A DNA stretch of 64,000 nt, from positions 1,612,001 to 1,676,000 of the forward strand of contig NZ_CP104578.1 in assembly GCF_036826855.1 (NCBI RefSeq). Direction: 5' to 3'. Under the pieces are notes generated by a model. That model was not told the DNA's origin, did no database searches, and saw only the letters and a program-made list of their open reading frames with translations. This stretch comes from Streptomyces sp. SJL17-4. Lineage in GTDB: Bacteria > Actinomycetota > Actinomycetes > Streptomycetales > Streptomycetaceae. This document shows, piece after piece, positions 32,677 to 42,989 of this stretch (positions are counted from its first letter, which is position 1; every line of letters begins with the position of its first letter). The position numbers and the translations under genes are program-made.

Positions 32677-34488
32677 CTACTTCCCCGCCGGCCTCACCAC
32701 CATCGCCGACCCGCCGCCCCGGCGCACGGTCTCGGCCGCGGCCACCCACCGGCCGTCCGGCAGCCGCTGGACACCGGTCGCCGCGCCGATCTCCGGGTTC
32801 TGCCGGAACCCGTGGCCGATGGCTTCGAGCTCCGCCCGGACCGGGCTGTTCCACAGCCCGGGTTCGAGTTCGGTGGTGGCCTGGTTGCGCTGGCTGGCCC
32901 GCGGCGCGGCGATCGCGTCGACGAGCGGCAGGCCCCGGTCGACGACCCCGGTGAGGGTCTGGAGGACCGTGGTGATGATGGTCGCGCCGCCCGGCGACCC
33001 GAGCGCGAGGACCGGCCGGTCGTGCCCGTCGAGGACGATCGTCGGCGAGATCGAGGAGCGCGGCCGCTTGCCCGGTCCGGGCAGGTTCGGATCGTGCACG
33101 GCCGGGTTCGCCGGGGCGAAGGAGAAGTCGGTCAGCTCGTTGTTCAGCAGGAAGCCCCGGCCGGGGACGGTGATCCCGCTGCCGCCGGTGGACTCGATGG
33201 TGAGGGTGTAGGCGACGACGTTGCCCCACCTGTCGGCCACCGTGAGGTGAGTGGTGTTCTCCCCCTCGTACGTGGTCGGGGCCGCCGTGCCACCGCTCGC
33301 GCACGGCACCGGGCTGTTCGGGTCGCCGGGCGCGAGGGGGCTGGTCAGGGCGGCGTCGTCCCGGATCAGGCAGGCGCGCGAGTCGGCGTACCGCTGGGAG
33401 AGCAGCCCGCGCGTCGGCACGGACTCGAAGGCGGGGTCGCCGACCCAGCGGCCCCGGTCGGCGAAGGCGATGCGGCTCGACTCGATGAAGCGGTGCAGAT
33501 AGCGGGCCGGGGAGGCGCTCGCGAGGTCGGTGCCCTCCAGGATGTTGAGGGCCTCGCCGACGCTCGTCCCGCCGGAGGAGGACGGGGCCATGCCGTAGAC
33601 GTCGAGGTCCCGGTACGAGACCTTCGTGGGCTTGCGGAACTCGGTGCGGTACGCGGCGAGATCCCGTTGCGTCAGATCGCCGGCCCGGACCTTCCGGGTG
33701 GCGCCCTCGCGGACCGGGGGCGTACGGACGGTGTTCACGATGTCCCGGGCGAGCGGGCCCCGGTAGAGCGCGCCGACGCCCTCGCGCCCGAGCTTCTCGT
33801 ACGTACGGGCCAGGTCGGGGTTCTTGAAGACCGAGCCGACGACGGGCAACTGGCCGCCCGGCAGGAACAGTTCGGAACTGGCGGGGAAGTCACGGAAGCG
33901 CGCCTCGTTGCCCGCGGTCTGCGCACGGAAGGTGGCGTCGACGGTGAAGCCCTCGCGGGCGAGCCGCTCGGCGGGTTCGAGCAGGGTGCCGAGCCGCTTG
34001 CTGCCCCAGGCGTCGAGGGCGGTCTTCCAGGTCGCCGGGGTGCCGGGGGTGCCGACGCCGAGGCCGCTGGTCATCCCCTCCTCGAAGGGGATCGGCGCGC
34101 CGTTCTCCACGAAGAGACCGGCGTCGGCCGAGCGCGGCGCGGTCTCGCGTCCGTCGACGGTGTGGACCGTACGGCTCTTCGCGTCGTAGTAGACGAAGTA
34201 GCCGCCGCCCCCGATGCCCGCCGAGTAGGGCTCGGTGACGCCGAGCGCGGCCGCGACGGCGACGGCGGCGTCCACGGCGTTGCCGCCCTTGCGGAGCACC
34301 TCGACACCGGCGGCCGACGCGTCGGCGTCCACGCTGGCGACGGCGCCGCCGTGGCCGACGGCGACGGGCTCCTTGACCGGAGGTGGCGGGGCGGCCGGTG
34401 GGGCCGTGGGCGGGGCGGCGGCACCCATCGAGAGCACCGTCGCCGCGACGGCGAGAACGGAGACCTTCCCAGCGGCGGAGCGACGCAT
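32677..34488 (-). CDS. ggt: Gamma-glutamyltransferase
   Basis: Secreted N-terminal-nucleophile enzyme of 603 residues. A signal peptide (about residues 1-30) precedes a Pro-rich stretch. The autoprocessing site is the Thr of ENTTHLTVADRWGN (about residue 390), which becomes the small-subunit nucleophile. The DVYGMAPSSSGGTSVGEAL and VLALGSPGGATIITTVLQ segments match glutamyl-binding regions. It cleaves or transfers gamma-glutamyl groups of glutathione, gamma-glutamylcysteine and similar peptides. ATG at 34488 has GGAGGTAGGGA directly upstream. Length and residues look intact. Confidence 0.94.
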   Translation of the reverse strand: MRRSAAGKVSVLAVAATVLSMGAAAPPTAPPAAPPPPVKEPVAVGHGGAVASVDADASAAGVEVLRKGGNAVDAAVAVAAALGVTEPYSAGIGGGGYFVYYDAKSRTVHTVDGRETAPRSADAGLFVENGAPIPFEEGMTSGLGVGTPGTPATWKTALDAWGSKRLGTLLEPAERLAREGFTVDATFRAQTAGNEARFRDFPASSELFLPGGQLPVVGSVFKNPDLARTYEKLGREGVGALYRGPLARDIVNTVRTPPVREGATRKVRAGDLTQRDLAAYRTEFRKPTKVSYRDLDVYGMAPSSSGGTSVGEALNILEGTDLASASPARYLHRFIESSRIAFADRGRWVGDPAFESVPTRGLLSQRYADSRACLIRDDAALTSPLAPGDPNSPVPCASGGTAAPTTYEGENTTHLTVADRWGNVVAYTLTIESTGGSGITVPGRGFLLNNELTDFSFAPANPAVHDPNLPGPGKRPRSSISPTIVLDGHDRPVLALGSPGGATIITTVLQTLTGVVDRGLPLVDAIAAPRASQRNQATTELEPGLWNSPVRAELEAIGHGFRQNPEIGAATGVQRLPDGRWVAAAETVRRGGGSAMVVRPAGK

Positions 34489-34579
34489 TCCCTACCTCCA
34501 GTCAATGACCGTCCGCGCAGCGTAACTTCCCCCGGCCCCTTCCGTCAGGACCGCCTCGAACAGGAGGCCGTTTCCCCGC

Positions 34580-34585
34580 TAGCAT
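34580..34585 (+). promoter_or_regulatory. -10 box TAGCAT near the start of the 34594 gene
   Basis: TAGCAT lies eight bases before the ATG at 34594 and there is no ribosome binding site, so the transcript is leaderless or has only one or two leader bases. Confidence 0.4.
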
Positions 34586-34593
34586 GCGCGCCC

Positions 34594-35325
34594 ATGGACG
34601 AAGACCTGCGCAACATCGTGCTCGGGGTGCTCGCTACGGGGGTCAGCGCGTCGCTCGGCTGGCTGGGCCGCACGTACCTCTGGCGGCGGAGGCTCCGCCG
34701 CAAGCAGGAGTTCTTCGGCCTGCCGGGGAACTCGGAGTGCCTGCTCGTGGTGAACAGGGAGTCGGGCGGTGACCGCTCGGTCCACCGGTTCGACGTGTTC
34801 GCGCTGCTGGAACTGTCCGCGCTGATCAAGGACTGCGGGGCGCAGGCCCGGATCCTGTCGCACGATCAGACCCACCAGGGGTTCGGCGACCGGACGGAGT
34901 TCTGCGTCGGCGGCCCCTACTCGAATCGGCGGATGGCGGCCCATCTGGCGACCCTGCTCCCGGGCATCGAGGTGAACGTCGAGGTCGAGCCGGGTGCGGA
35001 CCGCGGGGCGTTCCTGATCGGCGGGGAGCGCTACCCCTCGGAGCCGGGGGTCAGCGAGTACGTGATCCTCGCCCGGCTCACCGCCGGGGAGGGTGGCCGG
35101 CCGGTGTTCCTCTTCTGCGGGCAGCGGGCCATCACCAACCAGGCGGCGACCCGCTATCTCGCCCGCCACTACGAGACGTTGGCGCGCCTGCACCGCTCCG
35201 GGTCCTTCGTGGTGCTCCTGAAGGTCGTCAACTCGCAGGCGTACGGCCCCGATGTGGTGGAGCTGGTGGCCGATGTCACGCGCGCGGCGCGGACGGTTCC
35301 CGTAGTCGCACCGGCAGCGACTTGA
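34594..35325 (+). CDS. Hypothetical membrane-anchored protein
   Basis: Protein of 243 residues, not recognised. It has one N-terminal hydrophobic segment (IVLGVLATGVSASLGWLGRT, about residues 7-26) followed by a basic stop-transfer stretch (WRRRLRRK) and a soluble alpha/beta-like domain. That domain carries ECLLVVNRESGGDRSVHRFD, CVGGPYSNRRMAAHL and VFLFCGQRAITNQAATRYLA. The strand-loop patterns suggest a nucleotide- or ligand-binding fold, but this is a guess. Its last 50 bp overlap the convergent P450 gene. Confidence 0.65.
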   Translation: MDEDLRNIVLGVLATGVSASLGWLGRTYLWRRRLRRKQEFFGLPGNSECLLVVNRESGGDRSVHRFDVFALLELSALIKDCGAQARILSHDQTHQGFGDRTEFCVGGPYSNRRMAAHLATLLPGIEVNVEVEPGADRGAFLIGGERYPSEPGVSEYVILARLTAGEGGRPVFLFCGQRAITNQAATRYLARHYETLARLHRSGSFVVLLKVVNSQAYGPDVVELVADVTRAARTVPVVAPAAT

Positions 35326-36535
35326 TGCCGTTGATGAAGTTGGAGACGAGGCGCCGGGGCGGGCCGGCGAGCTCCAGGCCGCCGGGGCAGGCCCGGCGTA
35401 CCTCCTCGTGGAGCACACGGAGCTGAAGCCGGGCGAAGTGCGCGCCGAGGCAGACGTGCGGGCCGTCGCCGAAGGACACGTGGGGGTTCGGGGTCCGGCC
35501 GAGGTCAAGCCGGTGCGGGTCGGGGAAGACACGCTCGTCGTGGTTGGCGGAGGCGTGGAAGACGACGACCTTGTCGCCACGACGGATCGACTGCCCGGCG
35601 AGTTCGGTGTCGATGGCGGCCGTGCGCCGGAAGGAGAGCACGGGCGGGTGGACGCGCAGCAGTTCGTCCACCGCCGTGTCGATGTCGACCTCGCCGCTCC
35701 ACAACCTCCGCTGTTCATCGGGGTGTTCGGCCAGGGCGAGGAGACCGCCGGGGGCGGCGCTGCGGACCGTGTCGTTCCCGGCGACGGTCAGCAGGAAGAA
35801 GAACATCTCCAGCTCGGCGTCGGCGAGTTCGGACATGGCGAGCACGCTCATGACATCATCGGCGGGATGCTCCCGCTTGTGGGCGGCGAGTTCCTGCGCG
35901 TATCCGAACATCTCGGCGAGCATGGCGGGCGAGCGCGGATTGACCGGCCGCCCCTCGGCGTCGAGGACGGGCGGCTCGTCGGGGTCCTGGTACGCGATGA
36001 CCCGCTCGGTCCAGGTATGCAGCAGACCCCGGTCGCTCGGGGGCACTCCGAGCAGATCGGTGAGGTTGAGCAGGGCGTAGTCGTCGGTGACGGCCCGGAC
36101 GAGGTCCACGTCACCCCCGGCGTCGATCGCCCCCGCGAGCAGCTGCCGGGCCCGCTCGCGCGCGGTGGCACCGAACCGCTCGATCCGCCCGGGGGTGAAG
36201 GCCCGACTGACGAGCCGCCTCAACCGGCCGTGCTCCGGCGGGTCCTGATTGAGCATCATGCGCCGAATGAAGGGCAGGTCGGCGGGGTCGGGGTCACGGA
36301 TCTGGGTGGCACCGAGACACGACGAGTACGCACGGGAGTCCTTCAGCACCCGGACGACATCGGCGTGCCGCGTGACGGCCCAGAACCCGGAACCCGCCGG
36401 CCAGCCCAGGACCCCGGCCTCCTCCTGCCAGGCGACGGGCGCGCGGTCGCGCAGGGCGCGGAAGCGGTCGTGCGGGATTCCGGTCGCGTAGATCCGCGGG
36501 TCGAAGACGTCGGGTACGCCGCTCGACTCCAGCAC
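35276..36535 (-). CDS. Cytochrome P450
   Basis: Heme-thiolate monooxygenase of 419 residues, cytoplasmic class I bacterial type. The I-helix oxygen-activation motif is AGNDTVRSA (about residues 248-256), the ExxR is in DELLRVHPPVLSFRR, and the heme loop is HVSFGDGPHVCLGAHFARLQ with the Cys ligand. The AGNDT form of the I-helix is shared with actinobacterial P450s acting on steroids and branched lipids (CYP124/125/142 relatives); the substrate is not readable. GTG at 36535 follows GGGAGG. No ferredoxin gene is adjacent. It overlaps the 34594 gene tail to tail. Confidence 0.92.
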   Translation of the reverse strand: MLESSGVPDVFDPRIYATGIPHDRFRALRDRAPVAWQEEAGVLGWPAGSGFWAVTRHADVVRVLKDSRAYSSCLGATQIRDPDPADLPFIRRMMLNQDPPEHGRLRRLVSRAFTPGRIERFGATARERARQLLAGAIDAGGDVDLVRAVTDDYALLNLTDLLGVPPSDRGLLHTWTERVIAYQDPDEPPVLDAEGRPVNPRSPAMLAEMFGYAQELAAHKREHPADDVMSVLAMSELADAELEMFFFLLTVAGNDTVRSAAPGGLLALAEHPDEQRRLWSGEVDIDTAVDELLRVHPPVLSFRRTAAIDTELAGQSIRRGDKVVVFHASANHDERVFPDPHRLDLGRTPNPHVSFGDGPHVCLGAHFARLQLRVLHEEVRRACPGGLELAGPPRRLVSNFINGIKSLPVRLREPSAPRA

Positions 36536-36658
36536 CGCGCCTCCCAGTCAGGGGTGAAGACGTGTCCATCATGACAGGTCAGGGGCGGTTTTCGTAGGAC
36601 TGATCGCACACTTCGACAGCCTTGTCCGGCCCCTCCCCCGGATCCCAGAATCGCGGTC

Positions 36659-37882
36659 ATGAATCACTCCGAGAACGTCGATCATGATGCGGTGCTGCGG
36701 GCACGGACGATGCTGCTCGGATCCGACCGGCCGAGCTGGCGGCAGGAGGTCGACGCATACCGGGTGCTCGCGGAAGTGAGCCCGGCGGCCTACCTGCCAA
36801 AGCTGGCGCGGGCGTTGACCTCGTACCGCAACCGCAACTGGCGCACGGCCCGCCCGGAGGTGGAGCTCGCACTCCACGCCGAGGCCGCCGACGCCGCACG
36901 GCGCATCGGCCACGACGAACCGAACCGGACCGAAGTGCTCTGCCAGATCCTGGACTCGTACCGGCGGACCCTGCTCACTGCCGGGCGGCGGGCCGAGGCG
37001 TTCGCCGTGTGCGAGGAGATGGCCGAGGCGGGGAGGCTGGGCTTCGAGCGGGGGCAGGTGCCGAGTCGCTGGTACGGACACGGCCGACTGGCGACGATGC
37101 TGTCCGAGGAGGGGCGCCACGGGGAGGCGGCCGACATCCGCGGCAGGGCCGCGGCGGCGGTGGGGGATCTGGACGCCGCCGGACGGCACGAGGAAGCACT
37201 GGCGGCCTTCACCGATCTCGTGGACCACACCCGGACCGAGACAGAGGCCGAGGCGTCCGCCCTGGCCAACCTCGTGTGGGGACTCATCCACCGCTCCGGG
37301 ATGTTCGACGCCGGCGGTCGGCGGGAAGAGGCCGGAGCGGATCGGCAGGAGGCCCTCCGGATCCTCGCCCGGCTGTCGGAGTCGGGCGAGCCCAGCCGCC
37401 GGAGCAGCGCCCTCTCCTGGTGGTCCACCCTGTTCGCCCTGTCGGGCCGGGCGGCCGAGCCGCCCGCGACCCGGGACGCGCCGATGCCGCCCTTCGGGAC
37501 CGACTGCGACCACTGGTCCCGCGACACGAGGGAGGCATACGTCGCCGGCATCCCCGTGCTGGAGAAGGAAGTCGCCGAGCTGGCCGGAGCCGGACGGATC
37601 ACCGAGGCGGTGGAAGCGCATCACCGGTTGGTCCGGCGCTCCGCCGTCCTCCATCAGCAGCGTTCGTACCGGATCGAGGAACCCCTGCGCCCCCTCTTCA
37701 ACGAGTGCGTGGCGCTCGCCCGGCGCGTTCCCGACGCGCCGGAGACGGTCGCACGAGCCCTGACCGACCGCGCCATGTTCCTCGCCGCCGCCGCCCGCTA
37801 CGGGGAGGCCCACGCGGACCTCGCGGAGGCTGTCGACCTCCTGGACGGGGCCGCGCGCACACCAATCGTTACCCGCACGTAA
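36659..37882 (+). CDS. Tetratricopeptide-like hypothetical protein
   Basis: Protein of 407 residues built almost wholly of alpha-helical hairpins. Repeat-like units include LLTAGRRAEAFAVCEEMAEA, LSEEGRHGEAADIRGRAAAA, LDAAGRHEEALAAFTDLV and the C-terminal AARYGEAHADLAEAVDLLDG, all with the Gly/Ala/Tyr spacing of TPR repeats. Such proteins are usually protein-interaction scaffolds. No catalytic or DNA-binding domain is visible. The ATG at 36659 lies seven bases after CAGAAT and lacks a ribosome binding site, so it may be leaderless. It is 113 bp upstream of the secreted hydrolase gene. Confidence 0.7.
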   Translation: MNHSENVDHDAVLRARTMLLGSDRPSWRQEVDAYRVLAEVSPAAYLPKLARALTSYRNRNWRTARPEVELALHAEAADAARRIGHDEPNRTEVLCQILDSYRRTLLTAGRRAEAFAVCEEMAEAGRLGFERGQVPSRWYGHGRLATMLSEEGRHGEAADIRGRAAAAVGDLDAAGRHEEALAAFTDLVDHTRTETEAEASALANLVWGLIHRSGMFDAGGRREEAGADRQEALRILARLSESGEPSRRSSALSWWSTLFALSGRAAEPPATRDAPMPPFGTDCDHWSRDTREAYVAGIPVLEKEVAELAGAGRITEAVEAHHRLVRRSAVLHQQRSYRIEEPLRPLFNECVALARRVPDAPETVARALTDRAMFLAAAARYGEAHADLAEAVDLLDGAARTPIVTRT

Positions 37883-37925
37883 CTTGCCGACCGGTTACCA
37901 CGAGTAAGGCCTCGCGGTTACCGTC
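37867..37925. promoter_or_regulatory. Repeated GTTACC motifs upstream of the secreted hydrolase
   Basis: GTTACC occurs three times (within 37867-37873, about 37893-37898 and about 37917-37922), and the first copy forms GTTAC-N6-GTAAC. The cluster ends about 70 bp before the hydrolase GTG. An ACTGC-N7-GCAGT inverted repeat lies nearer the gene (about 37960-37976). Spacing near 25 bp suggests an operator or activator site. Confidence 0.4.
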
Positions 37926-37995
37926 GGGTCACTTTCACTGCCCCCCATCAGCGTCCGTACTGCCTCCCCAGCAGTACCCCAGTGAGGAGTGACCC

Positions 37996-39555
37996 GTGCG
38001 ACGCACACCCCTGGCCCTCGCCGCCTCGGCCGCCCTCGTGGCCGGGGCGGCCCTCGGGCTCGCGCCCGCCGCCCAGGCCGAAGAGACCGCCGGCACCGGC
38101 ATCCGCTTCGTCGACATCGTCGGGGAGGGCGGCACCGTCCTCAAGGCGAACGTCGTCACCCCCGCCGGGTCCACCGACACCACCCGCCACCCCCTGATCG
38201 TGCTGCCCACCAGCTGGGCCATGCCCCAGATCGAGTACCTCGCCCAGGCCAAGCTGCTCGCCGACTCCGGTTACATCGTGGTGAGTTACAACTCACGCGG
38301 CTTCTGGCAGTCCGGCGGCGAGATCGAGACCGCAGGACCCAAGGACATCGCCGACGCCTCCAAGGTGATCGACTGGGCCCTCGCCCACACCGCCGCCGAC
38401 CCCGCCCACATCGGCATGGCGGGGGTCTCGTACGGCGCCGGGATCAGCCTGCTCGCGGCCGCCAGCGATCCGCGGATCAAGGCTGTCGCCGCGCTCAGCG
38501 GCTGGGCCGACCTCATCGAGTCCATCTACAGCGGCCGTACCCAGCACGTCCAGGCCGCCGCCCTGCTCGGCGGCGCCGGCTACCTCACCGGCCGCCCCGG
38601 ACCTGAACTCAAGGAGATCCTGGGCGACTTCCTCTCCTCCAACCTGGAGAAGGAGGAGGACATGATCGCCTGGGGCCGCAAGCGCTCCGCCGTCGAGCAG
38701 CTGGACCGGATCAACGCCAACGGCGCCGCGATCATGCTCGGCAACGCCTGGGGCGACACCATCTTCCCGCCCAACCAGTACGCGAGCTTCTTCGAGAAGC
38801 TCACCGGTCCCAAGCGGCTGGAGTTCCGCCCCGGCGACCACGCCACCGCGGAGGCCACCGGACTGTTCGGACTGCCCAACGACACCTGGACCAGCGCCCA
38901 CCGCTGGTTCGACCGCCACCTCAAGGGCGTCGACAACGGCATCGACCGCGAGCAGCCCGTCCAGCTCAAGTCCCGGTCCACCGGCGGCTACGAGGGCTAC
39001 CCCGACTGGAAGTCCGTCCACGCGAACCAGCGGACGTTCGACCTCGGGGGTACGCAGCGGGTCTGGGCGAACGTCGACTCCGGCGCCAACGGCGGCATCA
39101 CGCTGCTCACCAACGCCCTGGACCAGTTCCTCCGCACCCCGCCCATGGTCTCCGTCCCCCTCCTCCCCCGTGCCTTCGCCGGCGTCTGGCAGTCGGAGCG
39201 GTACGACACCCCGCAGCGGGTGCGCGGCACGGTGAAGGTGCACACCACCGTCACCTCCACCGAGGAGAGCGGCACCCTCGTCGCGTACCTCTACGACGTC
39301 GGTCCGCTCGGGATCGGCAAGCTCGTCAGCAACGCCCCGTACACCTTCCACGACCGGACGCCGGGCAAGCCGTTCGGCGTCGATCTGGAGCTGTTCTCCA
39401 CGGCGTACGACGTCCCGGCGGGACACCGTCTCGCGCTGGTCGTCGACACCGTCGACCCGCTCTACATCGAGCACAACCCGACCGGCGCGCAGCTGACCTT
39501 CTCCTCCCCGTCGGCCGACCCGTCGTACGTGTCGGTACCGCTGCGGAAGGAGTGA
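37996..39555 (+). CDS. Secreted alpha/beta hydrolase (CocE/NonD or Xaa-Pro peptidase S15-like)
   Basis: Exported serine hydrolase of 519 residues. The signal peptide is LALAASAALVAGAALGLAPA with cleavage near AQA-EE (about residue 30). The nucleophile Ser is in MAGVSYGAGISLL (about residues 135-147), the Asp in NAWGDTIFPPNQ and the His in PGDHATAEATG. The C-terminal part (from about 350) is a jelly-roll-like domain typical of S15/CocE enzymes. Members cleave X-Pro peptides or esters. GTG at 37996 has GAGGAG about 8 bases upstream. Confidence 0.88.
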   Translation: MRRTPLALAASAALVAGAALGLAPAAQAEETAGTGIRFVDIVGEGGTVLKANVVTPAGSTDTTRHPLIVLPTSWAMPQIEYLAQAKLLADSGYIVVSYNSRGFWQSGGEIETAGPKDIADASKVIDWALAHTAADPAHIGMAGVSYGAGISLLAAASDPRIKAVAALSGWADLIESIYSGRTQHVQAAALLGGAGYLTGRPGPELKEILGDFLSSNLEKEEDMIAWGRKRSAVEQLDRINANGAAIMLGNAWGDTIFPPNQYASFFEKLTGPKRLEFRPGDHATAEATGLFGLPNDTWTSAHRWFDRHLKGVDNGIDREQPVQLKSRSTGGYEGYPDWKSVHANQRTFDLGGTQRVWANVDSGANGGITLLTNALDQFLRTPPMVSVPLLPRAFAGVWQSERYDTPQRVRGTVKVHTTVTSTEESGTLVAYLYDVGPLGIGKLVSNAPYTFHDRTPGKPFGVDLELFSTAYDVPAGHRLALVVDTVDPLYIEHNPTGAQLTFSSPSADPSYVSVPLRKE

Positions 39556-39592
39556 TCACCGGCTGCTGCCGGGCGGGTGCGGCCCTCGCTCG

Positions 39593-40450
39593 CTACTGGG
39601 GTCCCGGCAGCAGCGTCTCTGGTTCGGCCGGAGCGACGTCCACGGCCTTCGTCTTCGGGCTGCGACGCTCTCGCTCGGCCACCCAGGTGGCGAACCAGGA
39701 GAGCAGCATGCACATCCCGATGTAGATCGGTGAGATCACCAGGACGACCGGGATGAACGGCAGGTCGTAGTCCAGGTTGGAGGCGATCAGCTTGCCCGCG
39801 TGGAGGAACTCCTCGTAGGTGATGAGGAATCCGAGCGAGGTGTCCTTGAGGGCGACCACCAACTGGCTGATGATCGCGGGCAGCATGGCGCGGACGGCCT
39901 GGGGCACCAGGACGTAGGTCATGACCTGCGTCTTGCGCATGCCGAGGGCGTACGCGGCCTCGCCCTGGCCTCGTGCGACGGCGTGGATGCCGGTGCGGAA
40001 GACCTCCGCGAGGACGGAACCGTTGTAGAGGGTCAGTCCGGCGACGAGCGCGGGAAGGGCCTGCACCTTGAGCGCCACGAAGATGAAGAAGATCATCACG
40101 AGGACGGGCATGGCGCGGAAGAACTCGACGAGCAGGGTCGAGGTCCAGCGGAGCACCCGGTGTTCGGAGAGGCGGCCGGTGGCGAGGACCGCGCCGAGGG
40201 CGAGCGACAGCACCGAGGCGTAGGCGAAGGCCTTGAGGGTGTTGCCGAGTCCTTCGAGCAGCAGCTCCTGGATGCCCTTGTAGAGGAAGGGCGACCACTT
40301 GGTCGAGGTGAACTGGTCGTTGTCGAAGAGGAGATAGAGGATCCAGCCGGCCAGTGCGAGGAGCACGAGGGTCGACGCGAGGCCGTAGAGGAGGTGGCGG
40401 CGGCGGGCGCTCGGCCCGGGGATGTCGTAGAGGGCGGTGGAATCGGTCAT
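39593..40450 (-). CDS. gluD: Glutamate ABC transporter permease GluD
   Basis: Polar amino acid permease of 285 residues, second inner-membrane subunit of a glutamate importer. The cytoplasmic loop motif [28 protein letters not shown] (key part [20 protein letters not shown]) is the HAAP-family EAA loop that contacts the ATPase. It has an N-terminal extension and a longer C-terminus than GluC, as in Corynebacterium GluD. The ATG at 40450 overlaps the gluC stop. It is the last gene of the leftward gluABCD operon. Confidence 0.9.
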   Translation of the reverse strand: MTDSTALYDIPGPSARRRHLLYGLASTLVLLALAGWILYLLFDNDQFTSTKWSPFLYKGIQELLLEGLGNTLKAFAYASVLSLALGAVLATGRLSEHRVLRWTSTLLVEFFRAMPVLVMIFFIFVALKVQALPALVAGLTLYNGSVLAEVFRTGIHAVARGQGEAAYALGMRKTQVMTYVLVPQAVRAMLPAIISQLVVALKDTSLGFLITYEEFLHAGKLIASNLDYDLPFIPVVLVISPIYIGMCMLLSWFATWVAERERRSPKTKAVDVAPAEPETLLPGPQ

Positions 40451-41091
40451 CGGGCGACTCCCCAGCGCTTCTCGAGGACGTTGAAGAGGGCGCTGATGGT
40501 GAGGGTGATGATGAGGTAGCCGACGGCGATCCAGACGAAGGTCCAGACGATGTTGTAGCCGAGTTCGCTCAAGGTCTTGTAGGTGCCGAGAAGTTCCGTG
40601 ACGCTGAACGCGCCGGCGATGGCCGAGTTCTTGGCGAGGGCGATCAGGGTGGAGCCGATCGGCGGGATGACCGTACGGAAGGCCTGGGGCAGGACGACCG
40701 TGCCGAGGGACTGGGAGAAGCTCATCCCCAGACTGCGGGCGGCCTCGCCCTGCCCACGCGGCACCGTGTTGATGCCGGAGCGCAGCACCTCGCAGATGAA
40801 GGCCGAGGTGTAGCAGCCGAGCGCGAGGACCGCGAACAGCTTGAAGGGCAGCACGAGCCCGAACCGGGGCAGGCCCAGCATGACGGCGAAGAAGAGCAGG
40901 GTCAGCGGGGTGTTGCGCAGGACGGTGACCCAGACCGTGCCGAAGACCCGGAAGGATCCCACGGGCGCGACCCGGAACGAGGCCATGAGGAAGCCCAGGA
41001 CGAGGGCCAACGCCGAGGCGTATACGGTGAGTTCGACGGTGCCGAGGAATCCCTCGGCGTAGAGCGAGAAGTTGTCTGTCAGGACGTCCAT
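40447..41091 (-). CDS. gluC: Glutamate ABC transporter permease GluC
   Basis: Inner-membrane permease of 214 residues. The EAA-type loop reads [20 protein letters not shown] and is preceded by [13 protein letters not shown]. About five hydrophobic helices are present, and the pattern [21 protein letters not shown] at the N-terminus (first 18 residues [18 protein letters not shown]) is typical of GluC. ATG at 41091 has GAGGAGCC about 9 bases upstream. It works as a heterodimer with GluD and lies 18 bp after the binding-protein gene. Confidence 0.92.
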   Translation of the reverse strand: MDVLTDNFSLYAEGFLGTVELTVYASALALVLGFLMASFRVAPVGSFRVFGTVWVTVLRNTPLTLLFFAVMLGLPRFGLVLPFKLFAVLALGCYTSAFICEVLRSGINTVPRGQGEAARSLGMSFSQSLGTVVLPQAFRTVIPPIGSTLIALAKNSAIAGAFSVTELLGTYKTLSELGYNIVWTFVWIAVGYLIITLTISALFNVLEKRWGVAR

Positions 41092-41109
41092 GTCGGGAGG
41101 CTCCTCTCG

Positions 41110-42045
41110 TCAGCTCGCCGGATAGCGGTCGATGGGCGGCGGTGTCGGGGCGGGGACCCCGGAGAGGCCGAGGGTGGCGTCGTAGGCCTTCTTCCAGTCG
41201 CCGTTCTTCTCGTGGGCGGCGAGGGCGTCGTCGAGGGCGAAGCGCAGGGCGTTGTCCCCGCGCGGGACGCCGATGCCGTACGGCTCCTTCGAGAACGGTT
41301 CGCCGACGACCTTCAGTTCGTCCGGGACCTTGGCGGCGTAGCCCATCAGGATCGTGTCGTCGGTGGTGACCGCGTCGACCTGGTAGGTCAGCAGGTTGTC
41401 CACGCAGGCGGAGTACGTGTCGTAGGCGACGAGTTCGGCCTTCGGATAGTCCTTCTCGATGCGTTGGTACGGGGTGGAGCCGGCCGCGGAGCAGACCCGC
41501 TTGCCGGCCAGGTCCTGGGGGCCGTCGATGTCGTTCTCGTCGGTGCGGACCAGGAGGGACTGGCCGGCCATGTAGTAGGGCCCCGCGAAGCCGACGAGCT
41601 TCTTGCGGTTGTCGTTGATGGTGTAGGTGCCGACGTAGTAGTCGATCTGCCCGTTCTGCAGGGCGGTTTCGCGGTTGGCCGAGGCGATCGTTCGGAAGTC
41701 GATGCCGGCCGGGTCGAAGCCGAGCGATGCGGCCATCATCCTGGCGATCTCGATGTCGAAGCCGGAGTAGCGGCCGGTGGCCGGGTCCTTCTCGCCCATG
41801 TACGGCTGGTCCTCCTTGGCGCCGACGACGAGACGGCCGCGCTTCTTCGCCCGGTTCCAGGTGCTGGATTCCGGCAGGGTGAAGCCGGACCGGACCTGAT
41901 AGACCGGGAGTTGGTCGGGCTGCGGGCCCTTGACGGGCGGGCTGCCCTCCCTGCCGCAGCCGACGAGCGCCGCCGTCAGGGCGAGCAGCAGGGCGAGCGC
42001 GGCCGGGGCGCGGTGCGGGCGGTGCGGGCGGTGCGTACGCTGCAT
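41110..42045 (-). CDS. gluB: Glutamate-binding lipoprotein GluB
   Basis: Extracytoplasmic solute-binding lipoprotein of 311 residues. A signal peptide ends in the lipobox LVGC (Cys about residue 30). The SBP family 3 fold follows: [40 protein letters not shown], then [20 protein letters not shown]. It captures glutamate or a related acidic amino acid for GluC/GluD. I chose ATG at 42045; a TTG six codons upstream is possible. A short His/Arg-rich repeat ([10 protein letters not shown]) precedes the hydrophobic core. Confidence 0.92.
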   Translation of the reverse strand: MQRTHRPHRPHRAPAALALLLALTAALVGCGREGSPPVKGPQPDQLPVYQVRSGFTLPESSTWNRAKKRGRLVVGAKEDQPYMGEKDPATGRYSGFDIEIARMMAASLGFDPAGIDFRTIASANRETALQNGQIDYYVGTYTINDNRKKLVGFAGPYYMAGQSLLVRTDENDIDGPQDLAGKRVCSAAGSTPYQRIEKDYPKAELVAYDTYSACVDNLLTYQVDAVTTDDTILMGYAAKVPDELKVVGEPFSKEPYGIGVPRGDNALRFALDDALAAHEKNGDWKKAYDATLGLSGVPAPTPPPIDRYPAS

Positions 42046-42059
42046 GGTTCCCACCCCGC

Positions 42060-42806
<747 letters not shown>

Positions 42807-42989
42807 ACGCTGCCCTGCCCCATTTCTCAGCGGTGTCGTGTCAGCGCAAACTATCCACCAGAAAAGGGACTTCACGCCCGACACGCATGAAATCGCAATA
42901 AGCCGTATTTACTGCAGAAGGGTGGCGGGAGTGGGGGCGCGGGACCGGCGCGCGTAGGGGCACGGTACCGGCGCGCGGGGGGGGCGGAG

